Positions 7,128 through 14,301 of a DNA stretch of 38,263 bases are shown here, piece after piece. The notes under the pieces are model-generated. The model worked only from the letters and a program-made list of their open reading frames with translations, made no database searches and was not told the DNA's origin. Source of the stretch: an uncultured Oscillospiraceae bacterium (GTDB lineage: Bacteria; Bacillota; Clostridia; Oscillospirales; Oscillospiraceae); assembly GCA_944387015.1 (NCBI GenBank), contig CALXDH010000024.1:1-38263 (forward strand), in the 5' to 3' direction. Within the stretch, counting starts at the first letter, position 1; each line of letters starts with the position of its first letter. The translations under genes were made by a program, and so were the position numbers.

Positions 7128-8546
7128 TTACAGTTTGTAGCAGACTTTACCGGGGTTGAGGATCAGGTTGGGGTCAAACACCTGCTTGATCTGCTCCATC
7201 AGCCGCATGTTGACCTCGCCCACAGACTCGGCCAGATAGGGCACCTTGCCGTGGCCGATGCCGTGCTCGCCGGAGACCTGGCCGCCCAGCTCGGTGGCCT
7301 TCACGTAAACGGCCTCCATGAACTTCTCGGCCCGGGCCTTGAACTCGTCCTCTTCCAGGTCGTTGCTGCAGCAATAGATGTGCAGGTTGCCGTCGCCGGC
7401 ATGGCCGAAGCTGCGGACCTTCAGGCCCACGGTCTCTTCCAGGGACTCCACATAGCCCAGGAACTTGGCGATCTGGGTGACGGGAACCACCACGTCGCAC
7501 TCGTCCAGCAGCTTGGTATCCGCCATGATGGCCTCCAGGAAGCTGCTGCGGGCAGCCCAGGCATCCCGCTTCAGCGCCGGGGTATCTGCCACCAGCACGT
7601 CGATGGCGCCGGCTTCCAGCACCACCTCGGACGCCTTCTCGATCACGGCGTCCAGCTCATCGGCGTCGTTGCCGTCGAAGGTCACCAGCAGATAGGCCTC
7701 CGCCTCCACGCCGTCGATCTTCCGGGGGAACACCTGCTTGCCCACATAGGCCTCGGAGGAGATGACGATGTCCTTGCCCATGAACTCCAGCGCCTGGGGA
7801 TTGAGGTGATGCATGAAGAAGGCGGGCACCGTGGCGATGCAGGACTCCATGTCGGGATAGGGGATGATGAGGCTGATGGTCTCCTTGGGAGCGGGGATCA
7901 GCTTGAGCGTCAGCTCGGTGATGATGCCCAGGGTGCCCTCGGAGCCGATCATCAGGTTCAGCAGGCTGTAACCGGAGCTGGTCTTGGAGACGGAGCTGCC
8001 CAGATGGATGATCTCGCCGGTGGGCAGGACCACGGTCATGGCCTTCACATAATCCCGGGTGCAGCCGTATTTGACGGCCCGCATGCCGCCGGCGTTGGTG
8101 GAGACGTTGCCGCCCAGGGTGGCGAACTTCTCACCGGGATCGGGGGGATACAGCAGGCCCTTGGAGGCTGCGTCCTCTGCCAGAGTATTGAGCAGGACGC
8201 CGGGCTGTACAGTGACGGTGAAGTTCTCCTCGTCATAGCCCAGGATCTTGTTCATCCGGGTGGTCACCAGCAGCACACCGCCGCGGATGGGCACCGCACC
8301 GCCCACCAGGCCCGTACCGGCGCCGCGGGGGGTAACAGGGATGTGATGCTCGTTGCAAAACTTCATCACCGCGGCGATCTCTTCGGTGGAAGCAGCTTCC
8401 ACCACGGCCTCGGGAACGGATTTGCCGTAAATGGGCATCTCGTCGTGGCTGTAATCCTCATTAATGTCGCTGCCGGTAAACACGCGGCCGGGCGCGATGG
8501 CGGACAGCTCCTGGACGAGTTCCGGCGTCAGTGCCTGATAATCCAT
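7128..8546 (-). CDS. FAD-linked lactate/2-hydroxyacid dehydrogenase (LctD/GlcD type)
   Basis: 472 residues. The ATG at 8546 lies 10 bases after AGGAG; a TTG at 8555 is too close to that site. Contains a PCMH FAD-binding domain (VTPRGAGTGLVGGAVPIRGG, then PGEKFATLGGNVSTNAGG, then SEGTLGIITELTL) and the C-terminal oxidase domain with RSFGHAGDGNLHIY and SGEHGIGHGK. This is the glycolate oxidase GlcD / D-lactate dehydrogenase family. In Acetobacterium woodii and lactate-using gut Clostridia a homologue forms a complex with EtfAB and oxidises lactate to pyruvate. As first gene of the operon with etfBA it is most likely the lactate-oxidising subunit. Other 2-hydroxyacids remain possible. Confidence 0.9.
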   Translation of the reverse strand: MDYQALTPELVQELSAIAPGRVFTGSDINEDYSHDEMPIYGKSVPEAVVEAASTEEIAAVMKFCNEHHIPVTPRGAGTGLVGGAVPIRGGVLLVTTRMNKILGYDEENFTVTVQPGVLLNTLAEDAASKGLLYPPDPGEKFATLGGNVSTNAGGMRAVKYGCTRDYVKAMTVVLPTGEIIHLGSSVSKTSSGYSLLNLMIGSEGTLGIITELTLKLIPAPKETISLIIPYPDMESCIATVPAFFMHHLNPQALEFMGKDIVISSEAYVGKQVFPRKIDGVEAEAYLLVTFDGNDADELDAVIEKASEVVLEAGAIDVLVADTPALKRDAWAARSSFLEAIMADTKLLDECDVVVPVTQIAKFLGYVESLEETVGLKVRSFGHAGDGNLHIYCCSNDLEEDEFKARAEKFMEAVYVKATELGGQVSGEHGIGHGKVPYLAESVGEVNMRLMEQIKQVFDPNLILNPGKVCYKL

Positions 8547-8589
8547 AATGCTCAATCTCCTATCACTTGAAATCTCTCGGCTTTCGCCG

Positions 8590-8606
8590 AATTGGTTCTA
8601 CCAATT
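8590..8606. promoter_or_regulatory. PdhR/LldR-like operator palindrome
   Basis: AATTGGTTCTACCAATT is a perfect palindrome with 7-bp arms and a 3-bp centre. It fits the ATTGGT-N3-ACCAAT consensus I know for PdhR and the shorter T-N-GT-N3-AC-N-A core of FadR/LldR-type GntR regulators. It starts a few bases downstream of the predicted transcription start of the lactate/Etf operon, a position suited to repression. The only GntR regulator in the window is the fifth gene of this operon. Confidence 0.75.
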
Positions 8607-8615
8607 TTCGCAATC

Positions 8616-8645
8616 ATCATACACCTGTCATACAAGTCTTGTCTA
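8616..8645 (-). promoter_or_regulatory. Sigma-A promoter of the lactate/Etf operon
   Basis: On the minus strand TAGACA (8645-8640) is followed after 18 bases by TATGAT (8621-8616). The predicted start of transcription is near 8609, just before the operator and about 65 bases before the first ATG. The rest of the gap up to about 8820 is AT-rich with no gene seen. Confidence 0.55.
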
Positions 8646-8824
8646 GCAGTTTTTTTGTGAAAAAGTTATCAAAATCGGTTAAAACTCTCACAAACCCAAT
8701 CAAAATGTCCTAAATCATACGATTACGTGAAAATTGCGCAGAAAAACAACCGGTAAAAAATGCATTTCTCCGCCCGTTTTGTGAATCTGATAAATTTTGG
8801 CTTTCTTTTTTGGCAGAAACGGAC

Positions 8825-8868
8825 AAAAAAGAGCTGACCGACCATCTAAACGATGATCAGTCAGCTCT
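8825..8868 (-). terminator. Second terminator downstream of the nitroreductase
   Basis: AGAGCTGACCGACCATC (8830-8846) pairs with GATGATCAGTCAGCTCT (8852-8868), with two G-U type pairs. It is followed on the minus strand by a run of six T (8830-8825). It backs up the terminator at 8924-8971 and insulates the lactate/Etf promoter region. Confidence 0.75.
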
Positions 8869-8923
8869 CTTTCCAGCTGAAAAAGCAGCCTGCGGAACGG
8901 TCCCTTCAGCGTTTTTTCACAAC

Positions 8924-8971
8924 GTCAAAAGAGCCTGCCATCCGCCCGACGGCGGAGGCAGGCTGCTCTTT
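8924..8971 (-). terminator. Terminator of the nitroreductase gene
   Basis: AAAGAGCCTGCC (8928-8939) pairs with GGCAG...GCTCTTT (8957-8971, a 3-base bulge). An inner CGCC/GGCG pair extends the stem, and on the minus strand TTTT follows. It starts about 20 bases after the stop codon at 8991. Confidence 0.7.
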
Positions 8972-8990
8972 CCCGCCGGAGTTTCCGCTT

Positions 8991-9506
8991 TCAGCGATAG
9001 CGGACCATTTCCTCCAGCGGCTTGCGCTCGGTATGGAGACGGGAAGGTCTTGCGTTCTCGGCAGGATAACCCAGGGCCAGCAGGGCGATCGGCACCAGGC
9101 CCGCCAGCTCCTCCGGGAAGGCCGCCCGGAGCTTTTCCGGGTCGAACATGCCTATATAGGTGGTGCCCAGGCCCAGATCCGCTGCCTGGAGCATCATCTG
9201 GGTGGTGGCGATAGCGGCGTCGATCTCCCCGTGGTTTTTGCCGTCCTCTTCCCGGATCCAGGCGTCGGCCGGATCATAAGAGACCACCAGCATCACGGGA
9301 GAATCAAAATGGGATCTGGAGCAGCCGTCCGCCAGGGCCAGGGCCTCCTTGCTCCGAAGCACCAGGATCCGCTGGGGCTGGTTATTGTGGGCGGTGGGGG
9401 CGTTGCGGCCGGCCTCCAGGATCCGGGCCAGCGTCTCCTCTTCCACGGGCTGATCGCTGAATTTGCGGAGAGAATACCGCTCCGCTGCCAATTTTTCAAA
9501 ATCCAT
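8991..9506 (-). CDS. Nitroreductase-family FMN oxidoreductase
   Basis: 171 residues. The ATG at 9506 follows AAGGGAG at 6 bases. The N-terminus RYSLRKFSDQPVEEETL, the ILEAGRNAPTAHNNQP stretch (phosphate and flavin contacts) and the C-terminal LLALGYPAENARP are those of small nitroreductases. They use FMN and NAD(P)H to reduce nitro groups, quinones or similar acceptors. It is a single gene with its own promoter (9546-9575) and two terminators. The natural substrate is unknown. Confidence 0.9.
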   Translation of the reverse strand: MDFEKLAAERYSLRKFSDQPVEEETLARILEAGRNAPTAHNNQPQRILVLRSKEALALADGCSRSHFDSPVMLVVSYDPADAWIREEDGKNHGEIDAAIATTQMMLQAADLGLGTTYIGMFDPEKLRAAFPEELAGLVPIALLALGYPAENARPSRLHTERKPLEEMVRYR

Positions 9507-9545
9507 CGGGATCTCCCTTTCGTACAAGAATGTCGGATACCGTGG

Positions 9546-9575
9546 ATTTTAGCACAATTTCCCCCGCCTGTGCAA
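9546..9575 (-). promoter_or_regulatory. Promoter of the nitroreductase gene
   Basis: TTGCAC (9575-9570), 18 bases, then TAAAAT (9551-9546) with an extended -10 TG one base before it, all on the minus strand and about 40 bases before the ATG. It lies between the gerQ stop and the nitroreductase. Confidence 0.65.
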
Positions 9576-9583
9576 CTGTTTTC

Positions 9584-10126
9584 TCAGGTGGTGCCTCCCT
9601 GCCACTGGCCGTTTTGGAGCATCTCATGGCACATCTCCCGGCACCGGGTGTCGTAGAACTCGATGAATTTCAAAGAGTAAATGTCCGATACGATGTACCG
9701 GTCCCGGCCCTCCTGGTAAATGGTCACATAATCATTGCCCACGTCATACAAAATGCCTTCCCATGCCACCGTGTTCTGGGTGCCCACCAGGAAGGTGGCC
9801 ACCACATAGTTGCCCACATACCGCAGCAGCATCGCCTTCAAAGAGCCCCGATAGGCCTCCTCCACGGAGATGGGGTCTGTAATGACTTCGCTGGGAAGAT
9901 GGTTTCGCAGGTCCATTTGTCCGCCCGGGCTGGTGGTCCCGCCGGTCCCGGCAAGACCCGGCATGGTCCGGCCGGTGCCGGCGCCGGAGGTTGGCCGCGT
10001 CGGCGCAGCCGGGGCCGGCTGACCCCCGTTGATCTCTCCGGACCAATCCATTCCCGCCGGCACCGCCTGCCCGCCATTGACTCGCATCCGCGCCACCGGC
10101 TGCGCGCCGTTTTGATACTGCATCAT
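9584..10126 (-). CDS. gerQ: Spore coat protein GerQ family
   Basis: 180 residues. The ATG at 10126 follows GAGGGG, which overlaps the end of cwlJ (gap 12 bases). Residues about 1-75 are low-complexity and rich in Gly, Pro, Thr and Gln. Residues about 90-165 form the conserved part: LLRYVGNYVVATFLVG, then WEGILYDVGNDYVTIYQ, DRYIVSDIYSLKFIEFY. This fits GerQ, an inner-coat protein which in Bacillus is cross-linked by transglutaminase and is needed for CwlJ to work in germination. The adjacent cwlJ strongly supports the call. Expression in the mother cell during sporulation is expected, but I did not find a clear sigma-E box. Confidence 0.85.
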   Translation of the reverse strand: MMQYQNGAQPVARMRVNGGQAVPAGMDWSGEINGGQPAPAAPTRPTSGAGTGRTMPGLAGTGGTTSPGGQMDLRNHLPSEVITDPISVEEAYRGSLKAMLLRYVGNYVVATFLVGTQNTVAWEGILYDVGNDYVTIYQEGRDRYIVSDIYSLKFIEFYDTRCREMCHEMLQNGQWQGGTT

Positions 10127-10138
10127 AAGCAACACCCC

Positions 10139-10579
10139 TCAAGTTCGATAATAGGCATTCGTCGGATTATAAAAGCAGTGATCGCCGATTCTGGTCTGCC
10201 AATACCCCACATCCGACGGGAAAAAGGGCCGGCAGGTAGGGCCAAACGGGTTATAGAACCACAGCGATTCCGCCACATCCGGCAGCCGGTTGCCCGCAAT
10301 GGCCCAGTCGGCAATGTCATAGTGAATCTGTTCCGGGCGCATGTTGTAAATATTCTGAGGGTTGTAGACCCCTCCCTCGGTCTCGCTGGCACAAACGAAC
10401 TGGTACGGCTGGAAAATGATGTTGCGGATGCTGCCCTGGCCCACCCGGGCGTATTCGCCGCCGGTGGCGTTGACCCGGTTCATCACCACGCCCGCCACCG
10501 CCTTCATTCCGTTTTCCCCCTCCCCGCCCGCTTCACACTGGATCAAACGTGCCAGCAGTTCCCGGTCGGAATATGCCAT
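10139..10579 (-). CDS. cwlJ: Spore cortex-lytic hydrolase CwlJ (SleB/CwlJ family)
   Basis: 146 residues, the length of CwlJ. The ATG at 10579 follows GGGAGG at 8 bases. The single Hydrolase_2 domain begins with LLARLIQCEAGGEGENGMKAVAGVVMNRV, quoted in part: CEAGGEG holds the expected catalytic Glu16. The C-terminal part has AESLWFYNP and YWQTRIGDHCFY. There is no signal peptide, as for CwlJ, which is placed in the coat from the mother-cell side; SleB, in contrast, is secreted and has a peptidoglycan-binding domain. It breaks cortex peptidoglycan during germination. It forms an operon with gerQ, the coat protein it depends on. Confidence 0.92.
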   Translation of the reverse strand: MAYSDRELLARLIQCEAGGEGENGMKAVAGVVMNRVNATGGEYARVGQGSIRNIIFQPYQFVCASETEGGVYNPQNIYNMRPEQIHYDIADWAIAGNRLPDVAESLWFYNPFGPTCRPFFPSDVGYWQTRIGDHCFYNPTNAYYRT

Positions 10580-10701
10580 CGCTCCTTCCTCCCCAAACAG
10601 TCTCCGGTCCCGGCCGGAAGCAGTAAGTACACCTCAAGCAGAGAAAGACTTCCGGTCATTCAGGACCGCCGGAACCATCTCCGGCCCGTTTCATCTTATG
10701 C

Positions 10702-10738
10702 AAAGGGACCGCCGCCGGTGTCTCCCGGCGGCGGTCCC
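10702..10738 (-). terminator. Terminator of the glycosyltransferase gene
   Basis: A perfect 14-bp stem, GGGACCGCCGCCGG (10705-10718) with CCGGCGGCGGTCCC (10725-10738), followed by only TTTG on the minus strand. It lies 17 bases after the glycosyltransferase stop codon. Confidence 0.65.
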
Positions 10739-10755
10739 TCAGAACCCGGATGCAA

Positions 10756-11895
10756 TTATTGCGCGCTGCCCCGCTGCTCGGCGATGGCCTGGCGGAACAT
10801 CTCCTCCGTCAGCTGGATGGAGCGCTCCAGGGCATATTGCTTGGCATGCTCGGCGTAGCGCACCTCCATCTCCTGCCGCTGGGCGGGATGGTCGATCCAC
10901 CAGTCGATCCGGCTGGCCAGCGCCACGCTGTCCCCAGCCGGGAACAGGCTCCGCTCATCCAGCGCGAACTGGGGCGTGGCAGAGCGGGGCGAGTCGGCGA
11001 TCACCGGCACCAATCCGCAGGCAAATGCCTCCATGCAGCTCATAGCCTCGATCTCAGCGTCGGAGGTGTGGACATACAGATCGCACATGGAGAGGATGTC
11101 CAGCAGCCGCTCCGGCGTGTAAAATTCCATAACGATGGGATTGGGCAGCTTTTCCGCCAGGCGGCGGTATTTTCTCTCCAGCGGACCCTTGCCCGCCAGG
11201 ATCACCTGCAGCTGCTGGGCATACCGGGAGCGGGCGCAGGCATCGATCAGCACGTCCTGCCGCTTCTCTCCCGCGTACCGTCCCACCATCAAGACATTGA
11301 ACCTGCCCAGCATCCAGTCCTCCTTGGGGAGTTTGCGGTAGTGGTACTGAGGACTGATACCGTTGGAGATCACATGCAGCTGGGCAGTATAGCCATGCTG
11401 GCGCAGCTGGTCCGCGATCATATTGCTGGGGCAGTGGATATGGGTGAAGCGATTGTAAAAGCTGTCCCGGAAGCGGTTGTACAAAAAGTCATTGACCCGT
11501 TTGCTGTTGCCCAGGTGCAGCGTGAAGGTGATGTTCTCCGGCTGGCAGTGGAAGGCCGCCGTGTGGGGGATCCCCAACTTTTCCACATGCTTGAGGCCCA
11601 TCACCGCCAGCGGGGAGGGCATCATAAAATGCACCACGTCCGCCCAGGCCGCCGCCTTCTCAAAGACATGCCGGTTGGGAACAGCCAGGCGCATGCCCTG
11701 GCTGGTGATGAGATGCTCCACGATGGGCATGAAGCGCATCTGGCGGACCGCATACTTATTGGGTCCCGGCTTTCCGATGGCAATGACCCGCACTTCGTTG
11801 CCATGCTCCTTAAGGGCCATGGCAAACCGCCGGGCACTGATGGTGGTGCCGTTGTTTGCATCGTCAAACTGGTCGATGACCAACACGATTTTCAT
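10756..11895 (-). CDS. GT4-family glycosyltransferase
   Basis: 379 residues. The ATG at 11895 is preceded by a weak GAGCGG at 9 bases. It shows a GT-B fold: an N-terminal Rossmann half (MKIVLVIDQFDDANNGTT) and a C-terminal half with VLMVGRYAGEKRQDVLIDA, VILAGKGPLE, and EIEAMSCMEAFACGLVPVIAD, the E-x7-E-type nucleotide-sugar site. No signal peptide. The N-terminus resembles enzymes that glycosylate diacylglycerol or other lipids at the inner membrane face. This is an inference, since cell-wall or exopolysaccharide enzymes share the fold. It is a single gene with its own promoter and terminator. Confidence 0.85.
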   Translation of the reverse strand: MKIVLVIDQFDDANNGTTISARRFAMALKEHGNEVRVIAIGKPGPNKYAVRQMRFMPIVEHLITSQGMRLAVPNRHVFEKAAAWADVVHFMMPSPLAVMGLKHVEKLGIPHTAAFHCQPENITFTLHLGNSKRVNDFLYNRFRDSFYNRFTHIHCPSNMIADQLRQHGYTAQLHVISNGISPQYHYRKLPKEDWMLGRFNVLMVGRYAGEKRQDVLIDACARSRYAQQLQVILAGKGPLERKYRRLAEKLPNPIVMEFYTPERLLDILSMCDLYVHTSDAEIEAMSCMEAFACGLVPVIADSPRSATPQFALDERSLFPAGDSVALASRIDWWIDHPAQRQEMEVRYAEHAKQYALERSIQLTEEMFRQAIAEQRGSAQ

Positions 11896-11956
11896 ACGTT
11901 TCAACCGCTCTTTCCTTACTTTTCCGTCTTTTCTCTATCCAGTTCCGTATTTTTTA

Positions 11957-11985
11957 AGTTTAACACGTCCCAATCGGCTTGTCCA
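11957..11985 (-). promoter_or_regulatory. Promoter of the glycosyltransferase gene
   Basis: On the minus strand TGGACA (11985-11980), 17 bases, TAAACT (11962-11957) with an extended -10 TG. The transcript start would be about 55 bases before the ATG at 11895. Confidence 0.6.
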
Positions 11986-12048
11986 TCGGAAAACCAGAAT
12001 TTGGGTGTGTATTGCGCTTATTTTCCGTAAAGAATTGCTGCGGCGCCG

Positions 12049-12078
12049 TAAAAAAGAGGCCGGAACCCGGCCCCTCTT
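12049..12078 (-). terminator. Terminator overlapping the TSCPD gene stop
   Basis: AAGAGGCCGG (12054-12063) pairs with CCGG-CC-CCTCTT (12067-12078), then a run of T on the minus strand (12054-12049). The outer arm touches the stop codon of the TSCPD gene. Confidence 0.8.
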
Positions 12079-12338
12079 TACTGCTCCTGCTGTGCCAGGA
12101 TCTGTTCCAGGCCCTGGGCCAGCTGATCCGGACAGGAGGTGGATTTGGCTCCGCAGCGAATGCCCTTGAGCCGCTCCACGGCCTCCCGGGCGCTCATGCC
12201 CCGCACCAGTGCGGAGATCCCCTTCAGGTTGCCGCTGCAGCCGCCCAGAACTTCCAGATTCGCAATACGCCCCTGCTCGTCCAGATCCACCCGCATCTCC
12301 TGCGAACAAACCCCGTGGGGCCGGAAAGAATAGGTCAT
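12078..12338 (-). CDS. TSCPD-domain protein (TIGR03905 type)
   Basis: 86 residues. The ATG at 12338 follows GAGGAG. The protein holds GVCSQEM near residues 9-15, GGCSGNLKGI near 32-41, GIRCGAKSTSCPDQL near 59-73 and so carries the TSCPD motif itself. Cys residues at these places could bind a metal. The TSCPD domain is known at the C-terminus of vitamin B12-dependent ribonucleotide reductases and as small stand-alone proteins in anaerobes, whose function is not established. It is divergent from the PadR gene with its own promoter (12377-12405). Confidence 0.85.
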   Translation of the reverse strand: MTYSFRPHGVCSQEMRVDLDEQGRIANLEVLGGCSGNLKGISALVRGMSAREAVERLKGIRCGAKSTSCPDQLAQGLEQILAQQEQ

Positions 12339-12376
12339 GTTTTTCTCCTCTTTTCCTAGTATGGTCCTTTTTTTTT

Positions 12377-12405
12377 AGAATAGCACGGTAAAAAAATTTT
12401 GGCAA
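12377..12405 (-). promoter_or_regulatory. Promoter of the TSCPD gene
   Basis: TTGCCA (12405-12400), 17 bases, TATTCT (12382-12377) with an extended -10 TG on the minus strand, about 35 bases before the ribosome binding site. It is back-to-back with the PadR operator region. Confidence 0.6.
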
Positions 12406-12418
12406 GTCCGGTTTTTAT

Positions 12419-12500
12419 CATCGATATTCGATATTTTTTCTTGACAAGCTCGATGATCGATATTATGCTGAAAGCAGGAAAGATCGATTATCGATATTAG
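12419..12500 (+). promoter_or_regulatory. PadR operon promoter with repeated CGATATT operators
   Basis: TTGACA (12441-12446), 17 bases, TATGCT (12464-12469). CGATATT occurs four times in this short stretch, at 12422, 12429, 12458 and 12492, mostly inside ATCGAT-centred palindromes. One set is upstream of the -35, one overlaps the -10 and one lies just after the expected transcript start. I infer these are autoregulatory sites of the PadR protein encoded directly downstream. Confidence 0.7.
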
Positions 12501-12518
12501 TTGGAAGGGAGGTCCGTC

Positions 12519-12839
12519 ATGGCCCGGGAAAAATTTCAGACGCTGACAGAGCAGATGTTCTACATTCTGCTGTGCCTGCGGCAGGAGCAGTGCGGTGCCG
12601 ACATCATGGCCCAGGTCACTGCCCTGACGGCGGGCCGGGTGAGCGTAGGGCCCGGTACGCTTTACAATCTGCTGGAGCAGTTTCTGGACGCCGGCTACAT
12701 CCAGGAGACCAAGGTAGAGGGCCGCAGGCGCAGCTACCTTTTGACACAGGCAGGTGAAACCGCCCTGGCGGAGGAGCGCCGCCGCCTGCAATCCCAGATC
12801 GACGACTACGACCGTTTCACGGCGGAAGGAGGCATCTGA
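12519..12839 (+). CDS. PadR-family transcriptional regulator
   Basis: 106 residues. The ATG at 12519 follows GGGAGG at 6 bases. A winged-helix domain covers almost the whole protein: LTEQMFYILLCLRQEQCGADIM, quoted in part, then VSVGPGTLYNLLEQFLDAGYI (recognition helix and wing) and RRRSYLLTQAG. A short C-terminal helix serves for dimer formation. PadR proteins repress their own operon and are released by a ligand or partner. The stop codon is 2 bases before the DUF2812 gene, a pairing often seen in Firmicutes, where the membrane protein is thought to control or be controlled by the regulator. Confidence 0.92.
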   Translation: MAREKFQTLTEQMFYILLCLRQEQCGADIMAQVTALTAGRVSVGPGTLYNLLEQFLDAGYIQETKVEGRRRSYLLTQAGETALAEERRRLQSQIDDYDRFTAEGGI

Positions 12840-12841
12840 CC

Positions 12842-14248
12842 ATGAAACACACCAAACGGGAGTGGATCCCCCTCTACAACTTCCTGGATCGGACCAGGCT
12901 CACCGCCCACCTTTCCGAGATGGCCGCCCAGGGCTGGCTGCTGACGTCCATCTCCTCCTGGAGCTGGAAATACCGCCGGACGGAGCCCCGGAAACTGAAA
13001 TTCGCTGTGACCTTTTTTGCCGGAGTCGGGCGGTTCTCCCCCGCCCCGGCGCCGGGGCTTGACACCTTCCGGGACTACTGCGCCCAGGCCGGATGGCAGG
13101 TCGCCGCCAGCATGGATCAGGTGCAGGTCTTCTACAACGAGGACGAAAACGCCGTCCCATTGGAGACGGACTCCGCTCTGGAGCTGGCCAACATCCAAAA
13201 AAGCATTGGCGGTCCACTGAAAAAAAGCTACCTGGCCCTGCTGGTCCTCTCCCTCTTCCAGCTGGGATTTGGTCTCTGGCGGCTGGTGCAGGACCCGGTG
13301 GATAACATCGGCAACAGCTCCTTTCTGCTCTCCGCCGGCGCCTATCTGCCGCTGTCCGTTCTGGTTTTATGGGGCCTTCTTGCATACCGCCGCTGGCTCC
13401 GGAAGGCCGGGGCCGCCGCCGAAACCGGAGCCCCTCTGCCGGACTTGCCCAGCGCCAAATGGCTCAGCATCCTGACCATGGTGTGGTCGGCCCTGCTGGT
13501 GCTGGCCTCCTTCGCCACCGTGAGCCGGTCGGCCGGAATGGTACTGTTGCTGGTGGGGATGCTGGTATTCTATCTGCTGGTGGGCGTCCTGGCAAATCTG
13601 GTGCGGAAAGGCCTCCAGCGCCTGCGGTGTCCGGCCTGGGGCAACTTTCTCGCCATCATCGCCCTCGCCATACTTTTGACGGTAGGCGCTCTGGCAGGAC
13701 TGATGGCCCTGGTGATCGGCAATACCGGTACGGACCTCTTCGCGGACCATCCGGTGGCGGAGACTTACACCTACCAAGGCATCACCTGGTCCGTCTACCA
13801 CGACCCCATCCCCTTGCGCATCGAGGATCTGACAGAGGTGGACTATGACCGCTGGTCCACCGAGGCCCGGGTGGACACCTCCTTCCTGGGCAGTCACGGG
13901 GAATACCGTCAGGACGCCCGGCTGGGCGAGGGCCAGTGGCCGGAACTCCGGTATGACATCGTCACCGTGAAAGTCCCCTTCCTCTACGATCTTTGCAAAC
14001 AGGACTTCATCGACTGGGTCGCGCGGGACAACGACCAGATACCTGCACAATACCAGGAAGAATACCGCTCCGTGGATCCTTCCCCCTGGGGAGCGGAAGA
14101 AGTCCTTCAGGTATCTATCGGCGATGAGGCCGTAAATCAATACCTGCTCTGCTGGCCGGACCGGCTGGCGGAGGTCCACATTCCCTGGGACTGGGATCTG
14201 ACGGCGGAGCAGATGGCAATCATCGGGGAGAAGCTGGCGGCAGGCTGA
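12842..14248 (+). CDS. DUF2812-domain membrane protein
   Basis: 468 residues. The start is 2 bases after the PadR stop, so translation is probably coupled. Residues about 10-115 are the DUF2812 domain (MAAQGWLLTSIS, WKYRRTEPRKLKF, FRDYCAQAGWQ, QVFYNEDENAVPLETD). Five likely membrane helices follow at about 128-148, 163-180, 212-230, 236-256 and 268-291. A C-terminal soluble part of about 175 residues, probably outside the cell, contains repeated aromatic and acidic patches (TYQGITWSVYHDPIP, PWGAEEVLQVSIGDEAVNQ). The function is not known. The PadR neighbour suggests a membrane sensor or a stress-response partner. No catalytic motif was recognised. Confidence 0.85.
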   Translation: MKHTKREWIPLYNFLDRTRLTAHLSEMAAQGWLLTSISSWSWKYRRTEPRKLKFAVTFFAGVGRFSPAPAPGLDTFRDYCAQAGWQVAASMDQVQVFYNEDENAVPLETDSALELANIQKSIGGPLKKSYLALLVLSLFQLGFGLWRLVQDPVDNIGNSSFLLSAGAYLPLSVLVLWGLLAYRRWLRKAGAAAETGAPLPDLPSAKWLSILTMVWSALLVLASFATVSRSAGMVLLLVGMLVFYLLVGVLANLVRKGLQRLRCPAWGNFLAIIALAILLTVGALAGLMALVIGNTGTDLFADHPVAETYTYQGITWSVYHDPIPLRIEDLTEVDYDRWSTEARVDTSFLGSHGEYRQDARLGEGQWPELRYDIVTVKVPFLYDLCKQDFIDWVARDNDQIPAQYQEEYRSVDPSPWGAEEVLQVSIGDEAVNQYLLCWPDRLAEVHIPWDWDLTAEQMAIIGEKLAAG

Positions 14249-14256
14249 CCAAGGGC

Positions 14257-14287
14257 AAAAAAGGAGAGGCGTTCCGCCTCTCCTTTT
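14257..14287. terminator. Bidirectional terminator between DUF2812 gene and spo0A
   Basis: AAGGAGAGGCG (14261-14271), loop TTC, CGCCTCTCCTT (14275-14285). There are T runs on both sides: TTTT on the plus strand and six T on the minus strand. It ends the PadR-DUF2812 operon (plus) and spo0A (minus). Confidence 0.88.
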
Positions 14288-14301
14288 ACGCTATATACAC
14301 T

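Noticed and set aside
5640-8570. A 976-codon open frame on the plus strand opposite the dehydrogenase genes
   Set aside because: It is antisense to two clear enzyme genes with ribosome sites and family motifs; its own protein is low-complexity, rich in His, Gly, Leu and Asp, as expected from the reverse of GC-rich codons.
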